Source: SM23-32 sp964434535
GTDB taxonomy: Bacteria > Planctomycetota > Brocadiia > SM23-32
Length of the DNA: 48,817 nucleotides
Assembly (NCBI GenBank): GCA_964434535.1
Contig: CAYSWA010000018.1
Coordinates: 1-48,817 of the forward strand
Direction of reading: 5' to 3'
In this document: positions 31,622 to 39,066 of the stretch, piece after piece
Position numbering within the stretch: the stretch's first letter is position 1
How the letters are laid out: every line of letters begins with the position of its first letter
Notes under the pieces: model-generated
The model's input: the letters and a program-made list of their open reading frames with translations, nothing else
Databases searched by the model: none
Told to the model about the DNA's origin: nothing
Position numbers and translations under genes: made by a program

Positions 31622-32710
31622 ATGCCCGAAGACCAGGCCCGCGCGGCGATCGTCGAGTGCGCCGAGGACATCAAGGGCAAGATCGAGAAGAAGAAGAAGC
31701 CGACCCTGAAGCTGCCCAAACGCTCCCTCTCCAACGTCGCCTACGACGCTCAGGACGGCTACTTCAAGCTGAAGAAGGGCCGCATCACCCGCACGTTGAC
31801 CTACAACACGGTCAAGACCTTCGCCCAGACGCTACGCATGATGGCCCTCTCGAAAGAGGCGATCGACACCGAGGAGGAGGTCACCAAGCGCGAGGCGTAC
31901 TACGTCTCGAAGAACTGGGGCGAGGCCCGCTTCGACGAGCAGCCCGAGTCCGACACCGTGATGGAGGACATCGAGGCGCTCTTCGGGGTGAACCGCGAGC
32001 AGCTCGGCTTCATCCCCGAGGAGAAGGGCGGCGAGGTGGCCGGCGAGCTGATCGTGATCGACCGCGACCGCACCACCGGCCAGCGCATCGAGATCGACTG
32101 CACCAGGTTCGGAAGCGGCGCCTACTCGGTGCCGATCAGCGTCGAGGAGCTGGCGCTGAAGACGGAGGCGGACTTCGTGCTCGCCATCGAGACCGCCGGC
32201 ATGTTCCAGCGCCTCAACAACCACTCGTTCTGGCGCACGGCGAACTGCGTGCTCGTCTCGATGGGCGGCGTGCCGACCCGCGCCTGCCGGCGCTTCATCC
32301 GGCGCCTGGCGCAGGAGAACGACATCCCCGTCTACGCCTTCGTGGACGGCGACCCCTACGGCTACGGCAACATCTACCGCACGCTGAAGGTCGGCAGCGG
32401 CAACGCGGCGCACATCAACGAGTACTTCTGCGTGCCCGAGGCGAGCTTCCTCGGCGTAACGCCCGAGGACATCGAGACCTACGACCTGCCCACACATCCC
32501 CTGAGTCAGACCGACATCAAGCGCGCCAGGGACCTGATCAAGAACGACCCTTTCTTCCAGCACTACAAAAGCTGGCAGAAGGCCATCAAGAAGATGTTGA
32601 AGATGGGCGTGCGCGTCGAGCAGCAGGCATTCGCCAAACACGGCCTGAACATGGTGCTGGAGCGCTACCTGCCGGAGAAGCTCGCCGACCCGGGCAAGTT
32701 CCTGCCATAG
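31622..32710 (+). CDS. top6A: DNA topoisomerase VI subunit A (Spo11-like)
   Basis: Topo VI is a type IIB enzyme; subunit A makes the double-strand cut. The 362-residue length matches archaeal subunit A. The winged-helix catalytic block is VTKREAYYVSKNW, with Tyr94 the likely nucleophile. The Toprim domain has Glu190 (AIETAGMFQRL) and the DxD pair Asp242/Asp244 in FVDGDPYGYG. The N-terminus has a Lys-rich segment (about 20-33). AGGAGAG upstream supports 31622. Subunit B, the GHKL ATPase, is not adjacent and not in the window. Being full length, it is unlike the shorter orphan Mini-A proteins. Confidence 0.92.
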   Translation: MPEDQARAAIVECAEDIKGKIEKKKKPTLKLPKRSLSNVAYDAQDGYFKLKKGRITRTLTYNTVKTFAQTLRMMALSKEAIDTEEEVTKREAYYVSKNWGEARFDEQPESDTVMEDIEALFGVNREQLGFIPEEKGGEVAGELIVIDRDRTTGQRIEIDCTRFGSGAYSVPISVEELALKTEADFVLAIETAGMFQRLNNHSFWRTANCVLVSMGGVPTRACRRFIRRLAQENDIPVYAFVDGDPYGYGNIYRTLKVGSGNAAHINEYFCVPEASFLGVTPEDIETYDLPTHPLSQTDIKRARDLIKNDPFFQHYKSWQKAIKKMLKMGVRVEQQAFAKHGLNMVLERYLPEKLADPGKFLP

Positions 32711-32771
32711 CCGCTCGCTCGGGGAGGGCGCTCGGCCGCGCCGGCGCGATCTATCTGCGGGAGGCAGACCA

Positions 32772-33345
32772 TTGCCAACAGAACAGGCCGGCGAAACGAC
32801 CTCCCTGCAGGGCGATCGGGGCGAGCGCCGCTGGAGATGGCTCGTGGGGGCCGTCATCGGCGCCGGCGGGCGGTGCCCTGGCGGGGTGGGCCCTCGTGGC
32901 GGTGCTGCTGATCCGGCCCACGACCAGGGCCGCATACTACGCCGTCACCGCCTACGGCGAGGAGGAGATGCGGCCGGTGCTCGAGTACGTGCTCGAGCGG
33001 GAGCGGCCGGGCGACGTGGTCTTCGTCTATAGGGGCTTCTATGCGGCGTTCCGTTAGTATCGCGAAGCCTACGGCTATGCGCCGGAGCGGCACGTCAAGG
33101 GCGAAACGTTGCCTGCGGACCCGGGCGCGCACCTGGCTGAGTTGGAACGGCTGTTCCGGGAGGAAGGACCGCGCATATGGTTCCTGATGGGCCACGAGAA
33201 GCCCTATCACCGCAAGAGCACGATAGAGATGGTGGAGCGCGTGGCCACGCGCGTGGACGGCATCGGAGTCAAACGAACGGCCGCGTATCTATACGAAGCG
33301 AAGGCAGAGCGCCCCGGGCCGGAGGGCGGCGATGCGAGCCGATAA
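32772..33345 (+). pseudogene. Decayed membrane protein, GT39-like C-terminal remnant
   Basis: A TTG start at 32772 with GGGAGG upstream opens MPTEQAGETTSLQGDRGERR and a membrane helix. The frame must shift by one base in the G-rich stretch near 32868 to continue GGALAGWALVAVLLIRP and EEMRPVLEYVLERERPGDVV. At 33055-33057 a TAG then interrupts GFYAAFR and YREAYGYAPE, where a Tyr codon is expected. The same frame continues to 33345. The readable part resembles the soluble end of GT39-like membrane glycosyltransferases, and several hundred residues of membrane domain are missing. Two independent lesions argue against a functional gene. The family call is tentative. Confidence 0.75.
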
Positions 33346-33835
33346 GGCGCTGGTGAAGGCGGCCGGCTCGGCCCTGGGGCTCGGGCATCTGCCGATCGCG
33401 CCGGGCAGTTGGGCCGCGGGCGGCGCCGCTGCGCTGTACGTGGCCCTGCGTTGGCTCGGGTTGCCGGCCTGGCGGACCTGGCTGGCACTGCTGTTCGCGG
33501 CGGTCACTCTGGCCGGCATAGCGCTGGCGCCGATCGCCGAGAAGGTCTACCGGCAGGAGGACCCCCGCCCCTTCGTGCTGGACGAGGTGGCCGGCATGTG
33601 GCTGGCGTGCCTGCTGTTCTGGTGGCGCGGCCCCGTCTGGACGGCCGCTGCGGCCTTCCTGGCCTTCCGGGTCTTCGACGTGCTCAAGCCCCCGCCCCTT
33701 CGGCGCCTTGAGAAGCTGCCGGGCGGCTGGGGCGTGATGGCTGACGACCTGGGCGCCGCCCTCTACTCGGCCCTGCTGCTCTGGCCGCTGTGCTACCGTG
33801 TGGTTGATCCCCTTCTGGCGCGCTGGGCCGCATAG
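33332..33835 (+). CDS. pgpA: Phosphatidylglycerophosphatase A
   Basis: PgpA removes phosphate from phosphatidylglycerophosphate at the inner membrane. The 167-residue protein shows GLGHLPIAPGSWAAG, DPRPFVLDEVAGMW, FRVFDVLKPPPLRRLEKLPGGWGVMADDLGAAL, with the conserved Asp and Glu residues, and four hydrophobic segments. Length is normal. GGAGG lies 6 nt upstream, and the start overlaps the decayed gene before it. Its neighbours are genes for polyprenyl-linked sugars, so a phosphatase role on a polyprenyl intermediate is conceivable but speculative. Confidence 0.92.
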   Translation: MRADKALVKAAGSALGLGHLPIAPGSWAAGGAAALYVALRWLGLPAWRTWLALLFAAVTLAGIALAPIAEKVYRQEDPRPFVLDEVAGMWLACLLFWWRGPVWTAAAAFLAFRVFDVLKPPPLRRLEKLPGGWGVMADDLGAALYSALLLWPLCYRVVDPLLARWAA

Positions 33836-33839
33836 GCGG

Positions 33840-33869
33840 CTGTCCCGTATCCCCTCGTTGGCGGGACAG
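33840..33869. repeat. 8-bp inverted repeat between pgpA and the UbiA-like pseudogene
   Basis: CTGTCCCG (33840-33847) and CGGGACAG (33862-33869) form a stem with a 14-nt loop, just after the pgpA stop. The GGGACWGTCCC theme returns in the hairpin at 37670-37716. Confidence 0.5.
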
Positions 33870-33896
33870 AGAGCGCGACGCACCGGAGGAACGAGG

Positions 33897-34600
33897 ATGC
33901 GGCGGTTGCTGCCATACGTCCAGATCATGCGGGTGGACCACTGGTTCAAGAACGTCCTGGTCCTGCCCGGCGTGATGCTGGCCTACGTGTTGAACGCCCG
34001 CGTGCCCCAGGTCGCGGACCTGGCGCACCTGCTGCTGGGCCTGCTGGCGCCATCTGCCTGGCCGCCTCGGCCAACTACACCATCCGCCTGGCCCTCGGCT
34101 GGTGGGTGGTGGACGCGCACACGTGGCCGCCGCTGTCGCTGATCGCCGCATACTGGATGCTGGGCGCCTTCCTGATGGCCCTGAAGCGCTACGCCGAGTA
34201 CCGGCGCATAGGCGACCACGAACGGGCCACGCGCTACCGCGCCTCCTTCCGCCACACGGACGACGTGCGCCTGCTGGTCAGCGCCGCCTTCTATGCCAAC
34301 GCCTTCCACCTGTTGATGGGCGTGTTCATCGCCAAGTTCCGCGTCGAGCTGATCCTGGCCGTCCCGTTCATCTCGCTGCTGGCCGCCTACTACATGCGCA
34401 TCGCCTTCCGCAACAACAGCGTGGTCCAGTGCCCCGAGAAGCTCTACCGGGAGAGCAAGCTGATGGTCATGCTCATCGTGACCTCAGCGGTCACCCTGGC
34501 CACGCTGGTCATCGACGTGCCCGTCCTCGACGACTGGCTGCGGATGCAGGAGCCGATCGCCCCCGCGCAGATCGAAGGCCCCGAGGGCGGGACCGAGTGA
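33897..34600 (+). pseudogene. UbiA-family decaprenyl-phosphate phosphoribosyltransferase-like gene lacking its catalytic segment
   Basis: The ATG at 33897 follows GGAGG and opens MRRLLPYVQIMRVDHWFKNV, the typical start of DPPRS-like UbiA proteins. Near 34050 the frame shifts by one base within GCGCCATC, after which CLAASANYTIRLALG continues. The text before and after ANY aligns with segments that lie about 90 residues apart in the mycobacterial enzyme. The NDxxDxxxD motif and the HPxKxRP loop that hold the prenyl diphosphate and Mg are therefore gone. The rest, including LMALKRYAEYR and the C-terminal helices, is well kept. An assembly error is the main alternative. Confidence 0.8.
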
Positions 34601-34615
34601 TCGGAACCCGGGGCG

Positions 34616-36559
34616 ATGTTTCGGCTCCGTGGCTCGATGATCGGCGGGCCGTCGGCACGCCGGTTGCTCTTGTCCCGTCACGAGCAGCTTCGCGCAATAA
34701 GCGACAGGGACAGTACGTACGTGGAGGGGCGCTTGTCGGCCAGCGACCAGTCATGGATCGGCCCGGGCGGGCCATCGGCTCAAGAGCGGGCCAACGCGCG
34801 CGCCGTCTTCGCGGGTATCGCGCTGGCCTGGCTGCTGGTGGTGGCCTGGGGCATGTTGAGCGAGCCGTGGAGGGTCGGGACCGCTCGCGACGACTGGGAC
34901 TATTTCTTCCACCTCCACGAGGCGGCGCGCATCAGCCTGCTGGGCTATGGGCAGTTCCCATGGTGGAACGTGTGGAGCTGCGGCGGCGTGCCGCTGTTCG
35001 CCAATCCCCAGGTCGGCGTCCTGTCGGTGAACATGCCCCTGGTCGCGCTATTCGGCACGGTGCCGGGGCTCAAGGTCGCGGTGCTGCTGCACCTGATCGT
35101 CGGTTTCGAGGGGATGCGACGCCTGATCCGGCAACACGTCGCCGGCCCGTTCGACGCGTTCGGTGCGGCGGCGTTCGTAGGCGGCGGCGCGCTGGCCATG
35201 CACACGGCCATCGGGCACTTCAGCGCACTGACGGTCTGCTACCTGCCGTGGCTGCTTCTCTTTGCGCGGCGCCTGCCGGACGGGGACCGCCACGGGTGGC
35301 TCTTCGGCGGCGCGATGGGGCTGATGGCGCTGGAGGCCGTCCACTACATGACCATCGGCGCCGCCGTGATCGCCGCGGCGCTCGCTGCCGGCCTCCTCGT
35401 CACGGCCGACGGCCGGCGCTGGAGGGTGGCCCGACGCATCGCGCTCGCCTTCGGCGTCTTCCTGGCCCTGGCCGGCTTCCGGCTGGCGCTCTCGGCGCAG
35501 TTCGTGCAGGACTACTCGCTGACGAGCGGAGAGCACGTGGTCTCGCTGGACGGGAGGTTGCCGGACGCCTTCCTCAGCCGCGTCACCTACCTCTGGCAGG
35601 AGAGCGGCGCCCCCTACCACGGCTGGTGGGAATACGCGGGCTACGTCGGCGTGCCGCTGATCGCGCTGTTCGCCCTCTCGCTCATGGGCGCAGTGCGCTA
35701 CTGGCACATGGGCGCGGCCCTCTGCGTGCTGGCGACCGTCGGCGCGGGCGCCGCGTGGAGCCCGTCCACGTGGTTGAGCCGCGCGCCCCTGCTCGGCGCC
35801 CTACGGGTGCTGACGCGCTGGCGCTTGCCGGCGGCGCTCTTCATCGCCATCGGCGCCGGCTGGACGGCCGACCGGCTCTACGGGCGGGCGCAGCGCAAGT
35901 GGCTGCGCACGGCCCTGGTGGCCGCATGCGCCGTCGCCCTGCTCGACGTGCTGCTGGTGAGCCGGCGCACGTTCGCCCAGGCGCTCGAAGGGCCCGTCCT
36001 CCCGCCCCAGGAGGCGACGGCCGCTGCGTTCCGTCACGTGCCGCCGGCGCCCGCCGAGGATCCGGCCCTCCGGCTCATGTACCCCGCCACGCGCCGCAAC
36101 CAGGGCGTCATCGAGGGCTACGAGCCGCTGCTCGGCTACGACCGGCTCCGCCCCAATGCGGTCGAGGTCCGGCCGGAGGGCGGGGGTCTGGCGCGCCTGA
36201 TCGGCGACGGCGAGGCGCTGGAGCCGGCCGAATGGTCCCCGAACCGCGTGGTCTTCGAGGGCGTGCCCGGCCCCGCGCGCGTGAACCTGGCGCCGGGCAG
36301 CTACTGGCGCGTCAACGGCCGGGCGCCCTTCGCCGCGATGCGCGTCACCGAGCCGACGCAGCCCTTTGTGGCCCTGCCGGACGAGTCCGGACGGATCGAG
36401 CTGACGATCGTGCCGCCCGGCTGGCAGATGGGCGTCGCGCTCTCGCTCGCCGGGATCGCGCTCGCCGCCGGCGCCGCCACCGCCGGCCTGCTGGTCGGGC
36501 GAGAGGCCGACGAGCGGGCAAAGACGGCCGCCCCTGCCCCTGCGAAGCGGATCAGGTAA
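34616..36559 (+). CDS. Large membrane protein, YfhO-like
   Basis: The 647-residue protein has about 12 hydrophobic segments between residues 62 and 440, then a soluble beta-rich domain and one final membrane helix (about 603-627). The first loop has DDWDYFFHLHEAARISLLGYGQFPWWN and GGVPLFANPQ, typical of YfhO/GT-C-like proteins that move or use polyprenyl-linked sugars. The start is uncertain: the ATG at 34616 has a poor Shine-Dalgarno site and the first 60 residues look non-conserved, so a later start such as the GTG at 34721 is possible. The GT2 gene 14 nt downstream probably supplies its lipid-linked sugar. Confidence 0.75.
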   Translation: MFRLRGSMIGGPSARRLLLSRHEQLRAISDRDSTYVEGRLSASDQSWIGPGGPSAQERANARAVFAGIALAWLLVVAWGMLSEPWRVGTARDDWDYFFHLHEAARISLLGYGQFPWWNVWSCGGVPLFANPQVGVLSVNMPLVALFGTVPGLKVAVLLHLIVGFEGMRRLIRQHVAGPFDAFGAAAFVGGGALAMHTAIGHFSALTVCYLPWLLLFARRLPDGDRHGWLFGGAMGLMALEAVHYMTIGAAVIAAALAAGLLVTADGRRWRVARRIALAFGVFLALAGFRLALSAQFVQDYSLTSGEHVVSLDGRLPDAFLSRVTYLWQESGAPYHGWWEYAGYVGVPLIALFALSLMGAVRYWHMGAALCVLATVGAGAAWSPSTWLSRAPLLGALRVLTRWRLPAALFIAIGAGWTADRLYGRAQRKWLRTALVAACAVALLDVLLVSRRTFAQALEGPVLPPQEATAAAFRHVPPAPAEDPALRLMYPATRRNQGVIEGYEPLLGYDRLRPNAVEVRPEGGGLARLIGDGEALEPAEWSPNRVVFEGVPGPARVNLAPGSYWRVNGRAPFAAMRVTEPTQPFVALPDESGRIELTIVPPGWQMGVALSLAGIALAAGAATAGLLVGREADERAKTAAPAPAKRIR

Positions 36560-36572
36560 CGGAGGAACGTCC

Positions 36573-37631
36573 ATGGAACGCAAGCTCCTATCGGTCGTCA
36601 TACCGATGTACTGCGAGCAGGAGACGGTCGGCCCGCTCTACGAGCGTCTGGCCGCCGTGCTGGACGGGCTGGACATGGCAGCCGAGGTCATCTTCGTCGA
36701 CGACGGCAGCGAGGACGGCACGGCCCGGGCGCTGCGCCGGCTGGCCCGGCGGGACGCGCGCGTGACGGCCATCGAGCTGGCGCGCAACTTCGGGCTGAAC
36801 GCCGCCGTCACGGCCGGGCTCGACCGCGCGAACGGCGACGCCGTCGTGCTGATGGACGGCGACCTTCAGGACCCGCCCGAGCTGATCCCCGAGCTGATCG
36901 CGAAGTGGCGCGAGGGCTATCACGTGGTCAACGCCGTCAAGGACCGCCGCCCGGAGCGGCTGCCCAGGCGGCTCGCCTTCCGGGCCTTCTACGGCGTGTT
37001 CCGCGCCCTGGCCGAGCTGGACCTGCCGGTCGGCTGCGGCCTGTTCTCGCTGATGGACCGCAGGGTGGTGCGCGAGCTGCGCCTGCTGCGGGAGCGGAGC
37101 CGGTTCGTGCCCGGCATGCGCTGGTGGGTGGGGTTCCGTCAGTGCTGCGTGCCGTTCGACCGCGAGCGGCGCCACGCGGGCCGGCCTCGCCAGACCCCGG
37201 GCAAGCTGGTGCGCCTGGCCACGGACGCCGTCTTCTCATTCTCTTCGCGCCCGCTCACGCTCGCGCTCTGGCTCGGGCTGGCCACCGCCCTGCTCTCATT
37301 CGGGGGCATCGCCGCCATCTGCTACATTAAGCTCTTCACCGACGCGGCGATCCCCGGCTGGGCGTCGAACATGGTCACTACGCTCTTCATGGGCGCCGTG
37401 CAGCTCATCGTGATCGGGATCGTGGGGCAGTACATCGCGCGTATATACGAGGAGGTCAAGCGCCGGCCGCTCTACGTGGTCCGGTCGGTCACCACCGGTT
37501 CGCAGGACGGGATAGACGATGAGAGAGGCGGCGATCGAGACCCACAGGCGGCTCGAGGGCCGGCACTGGTGGTTCGCGGGGCGCAGGCGGGTGATCCTGG
37601 CGCTGGTGCGGCGGTTCGTCGAGAGCCGTGA
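36573..37631 (+). CDS. Polyprenyl-phosphate glycosyltransferase (GT2, DPM1/GtrB-like)
   Basis: The GT2 domain (about 1-220) has SVVIPMYCEQETV, VDDGSEDGT (from 43), LARNFGLNAAVTAGLDRANGDAVVLMDGDLQDPPELI and GCGLFSLMDRRVV. Two membrane helices follow (about 230-255 and 270-297), and IYEEVKRRPLYVVR closes the family domain. It should transfer a sugar from a nucleotide donor to a polyprenyl phosphate. The last 40 residues are Gly/Arg/Asp-rich and overlap the start of a methyltransferase fragment by 113 nt. A TAG sits at 37513 in the other frame, just before that fragment's ATG, so a late frameshift may have extended this C-terminus. Confidence 0.88.
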   Translation: MERKLLSVVIPMYCEQETVGPLYERLAAVLDGLDMAAEVIFVDDGSEDGTARALRRLARRDARVTAIELARNFGLNAAVTAGLDRANGDAVVLMDGDLQDPPELIPELIAKWREGYHVVNAVKDRRPERLPRRLAFRAFYGVFRALAELDLPVGCGLFSLMDRRVVRELRLLRERSRFVPGMRWWVGFRQCCVPFDRERRHAGRPRQTPGKLVRLATDAVFSFSSRPLTLALWLGLATALLSFGGIAAICYIKLFTDAAIPGWASNMVTTLFMGAVQLIVIGIVGQYIARIYEEVKRRPLYVVRSVTTGSQDGIDDERGGDRDPQAARGPALVVRGAQAGDPGAGAAVRREP

Positions 37632-37689
37632 GGCCCGCCTTCTGGAGGCCGGCTGCGCCGCGGCCGGAACCGAAACACCGGGACTGTAA
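37519..37689 (+). pseudogene. N-terminal fragment of a class I SAM methyltransferase
   Basis: The 56-codon frame reads MREAAIETHRRLEGRHWWFA followed by GRRRVILALVRR and ARLLEAGC, the start of the common HWWF-type methyltransferases up to motif I (normally LDxGCGxG). It then breaks off and ends at a TAA within the hairpin at 37670-37716. The rest of the domain, about 170 residues or more, is missing. It is therefore a truncated remnant of the sugar/lipid cluster. Confidence 0.75.
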
Positions 37690-37758
37690 CCCGAAGGGGA
37701 CTGTCCCGGTTTTCGGCGGGCAATCGAAGGGAGATGCCCCGCCGCGGCCGGAACCGAA
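37656..37758. repeat. 19-bp direct repeats flanking a hairpin at a gene break
   Basis: The same 19 bp (C plus GCCGCGGCCGGAACCGAA) occurs at 37656-37674 and 37740-37758, 84 bp apart. Between and overlapping them is a hairpin: CCGAAACACCGGGAC (37670-37684) pairs with GTCCCGGTTTTCGG (37703-37716), with one bulged base and an 18-nt loop. The left copy lies exactly where the methyltransferase reading breaks off. Confidence 0.8.
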
Positions 37759-37766
37759 CGGGACGC

Positions 37767-37795
37767 TGGCCCTCGGCGCGCCGGACGGGTATGCT
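37767..37795 (+). promoter_or_regulatory. Candidate promoter of the URO-D-like gene
   Basis: TATGCT (37790-37795) has TGGCCC 17 bp upstream as a weak -35. The predicted start site falls at about 37802, next to the ATG at 37804, so the transcript may be leaderless. No Shine-Dalgarno site is seen before the ATG. Confidence 0.45.
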
Positions 37796-37803
37796 CCCTT
37801 GCC

Positions 37804-38823
37804 ATGGACGAGATGACCCCCCGAGAGCGCTTCCGGGCCGTGATGGACTTCCGGCCCTTCGACCGCCTGCCGCTCCTCGAGTGGGCGGCCTGGTGGGACC
37901 AGACCATCGAGCGGTGGCACGGCGAGGGCCTCCCGCCCGAGCTGACCGATCGCTACGAGATCTGCCGCCACTTCGGACTCGAGCCCTACCTCCAGGAGTG
38001 GGTCTGGCCGATGGGGCCCGAGTGCCCCCGCCCGGCCGCGCACGGCGCCGGCATCGTGGCGGACACAGCCGACTACGAGCGCCTCCGCCCGCACCTGCTG
38101 CCGCTGCCGCAGATGTGGCCCGAGCGCCGGGAGCGCCTCGGGCGCTGGGCCCGGATGCAGGCCCGCGGCGAAGCCGTCGTCTGGGTCACGCTCAACGGCT
38201 TCTTCTGGCACCCCAGGCAGCTCTTCGGCATCGAGCGACACCTCTACGCCTTCTACGACCAGCCCGAGCTGATGCGCCGCATCAACGCCGAGCTGGCCGA
38301 GTGGCACCTGGAGACGATCGACGCCATCGCCCGCGTCTGCGTGCCGGACTTCGTGACCTTCGCCGAAGACATGAGCTACAACCACGGGCCGATGCTCTCG
38401 CGGGAGCTGTTCGACGAGTTCATGGCGCCCCACTACCGCCGCGTCACGCCGCGCCTGCGCGAGCTGGGCGTGCTGAGCATCGTCGACAGCGACGGCGACG
38501 TCGCCGAGGCGGCCCCGTGGTTCGAGGCGGTCGGCGTGGACGGCATCCTGCCGTTGGAGCGGCAGGCCGGGGTCGACGTGGGGGAGCTGCGCCGGCGCCA
38601 CCCCCGCATGCGCTGGATCGGCTGCTTCGACAAGATGGCGATGATCCGGGGCGAGGAGGCGATGCGGGCCGAGTTCGAGCGGCTGCTGCCCGTCGCCTCC
38701 GGCGGCGGCCTGATCGTGAGCTGCGACCACCAGACGCCGCCCCAGGTCCCCTACGAGGGCTACCTGACCTACCTGCGGCTGCTGCGCGAGTACGCCGAAC
38801 GGGCGGGCCGGCACGCGCATTGA
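37804..38823 (+). CDS. Uroporphyrinogen decarboxylase-like protein (MtaA/CmuA-type group)
   Basis: The 339-residue protein has the URO-D TIM-barrel start MTPRERFRAVMDFRPFDRLPLLEWAAWWD. DFVTFAEDMSYNHGPMLS, IGCFDKMAM and the late SCDHQTPPQVPYEGYLTYL follow. It lacks the N-terminal Arg-rich substrate motif of true HemE, so haem synthesis is unlikely. Relatives include corrinoid methyltransferases and many uncharacterised proteins in planctomycete-like sugar loci. The substrate is unknown. Its stop codon overlaps the -35 of the tRNA-Lys promoter. Confidence 0.82.
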   Translation: MDEMTPRERFRAVMDFRPFDRLPLLEWAAWWDQTIERWHGEGLPPELTDRYEICRHFGLEPYLQEWVWPMGPECPRPAAHGAGIVADTADYERLRPHLLPLPQMWPERRERLGRWARMQARGEAVVWVTLNGFFWHPRQLFGIERHLYAFYDQPELMRRINAELAEWHLETIDAIARVCVPDFVTFAEDMSYNHGPMLSRELFDEFMAPHYRRVTPRLRELGVLSIVDSDGDVAEAAPWFEAVGVDGILPLERQAGVDVGELRRRHPRMRWIGCFDKMAMIRGEEAMRAEFERLLPVASGGGLIVSCDHQTPPQVPYEGYLTYLRLLREYAERAGRHAH

Positions 38824-38849
38824 CCGCTGCGACGGCGTTGGGCTATAGT
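38820..38849 (+). promoter_or_regulatory. Promoter of tRNA-Lys
   Basis: TTGACC (38820-38825), an 18-bp spacer and TATAGT (38844-38849) predict a start site near 38856, 22 nt before the tRNA. The -35 overlaps the TGA stop of the URO-D-like gene. Confidence 0.75.
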
Positions 38850-38877
38850 TGGCGGAGGCGGGCGGCGTTGCCGCGAT

Positions 38878-38954
38878 GAGGGCGTAGCTCAGTCAGGCAG
38901 AGCAACGGACTTTTAATCCGTAGGTCGTGGGTTCGATCCCCACCGCCCTCACCA
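38878..38954 (+). tRNA. tRNA-Lys (UUU anticodon)
   Basis: A full cloverleaf is visible. The acceptor stem is GAGGGCG with CGCCCTC, the D arm is GCTC with GAGC, the anticodon stem is ACGGA with TCCGT, and the T arm is GTGGG-TTCGATC-CCCAC. The anticodon loop CTTTTAA puts TTT at 38912-38914, reading Lys codons AAA and AAG. The discriminator is A38951 and CCA is encoded at 38952-38954. A gene fragment abuts the 3' end on the other strand, so this may be an old integration site. Confidence 0.97.
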
Positions 38955-38973
38955 TTGCGTGCCCCCCCTCACC

Positions 38974-39066
38974 CACCGCCGCCCGCGGGGGCGTCCGCGC
39001 GACGGCGCGGCGGTTGGGCCGCCCGATCCCCATCTCGACGACGGCGACGCGCACTTCCCTGCTCAT
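38974..39066 (-). pseudogene. Gfo/Idh/MocA oxidoreductase N-terminal fragment
   Basis: An ATG at 39066 with GGGAGGGG upstream opens MSREVRVAVVEMGIGRPNRR followed by AVARTPPRA. This matches the start of NAD(P)-binding Gfo/Idh proteins, although the first Gly of GxGxxG is Glu. The similarity ends after about 31 codons, and the frame then runs antisense into tRNA-Lys. The ATGA overlap with the upstream lipoprotein stop suggests a former operon. Confidence 0.6.

Noticed and set aside
37804..38823. True uroporphyrinogen decarboxylase (HemE)
   Set aside because: The Arg-rich N-terminal substrate motif of HemE is missing, and no haem genes are near. The protein belongs with the MtaA/CmuA-type relatives.
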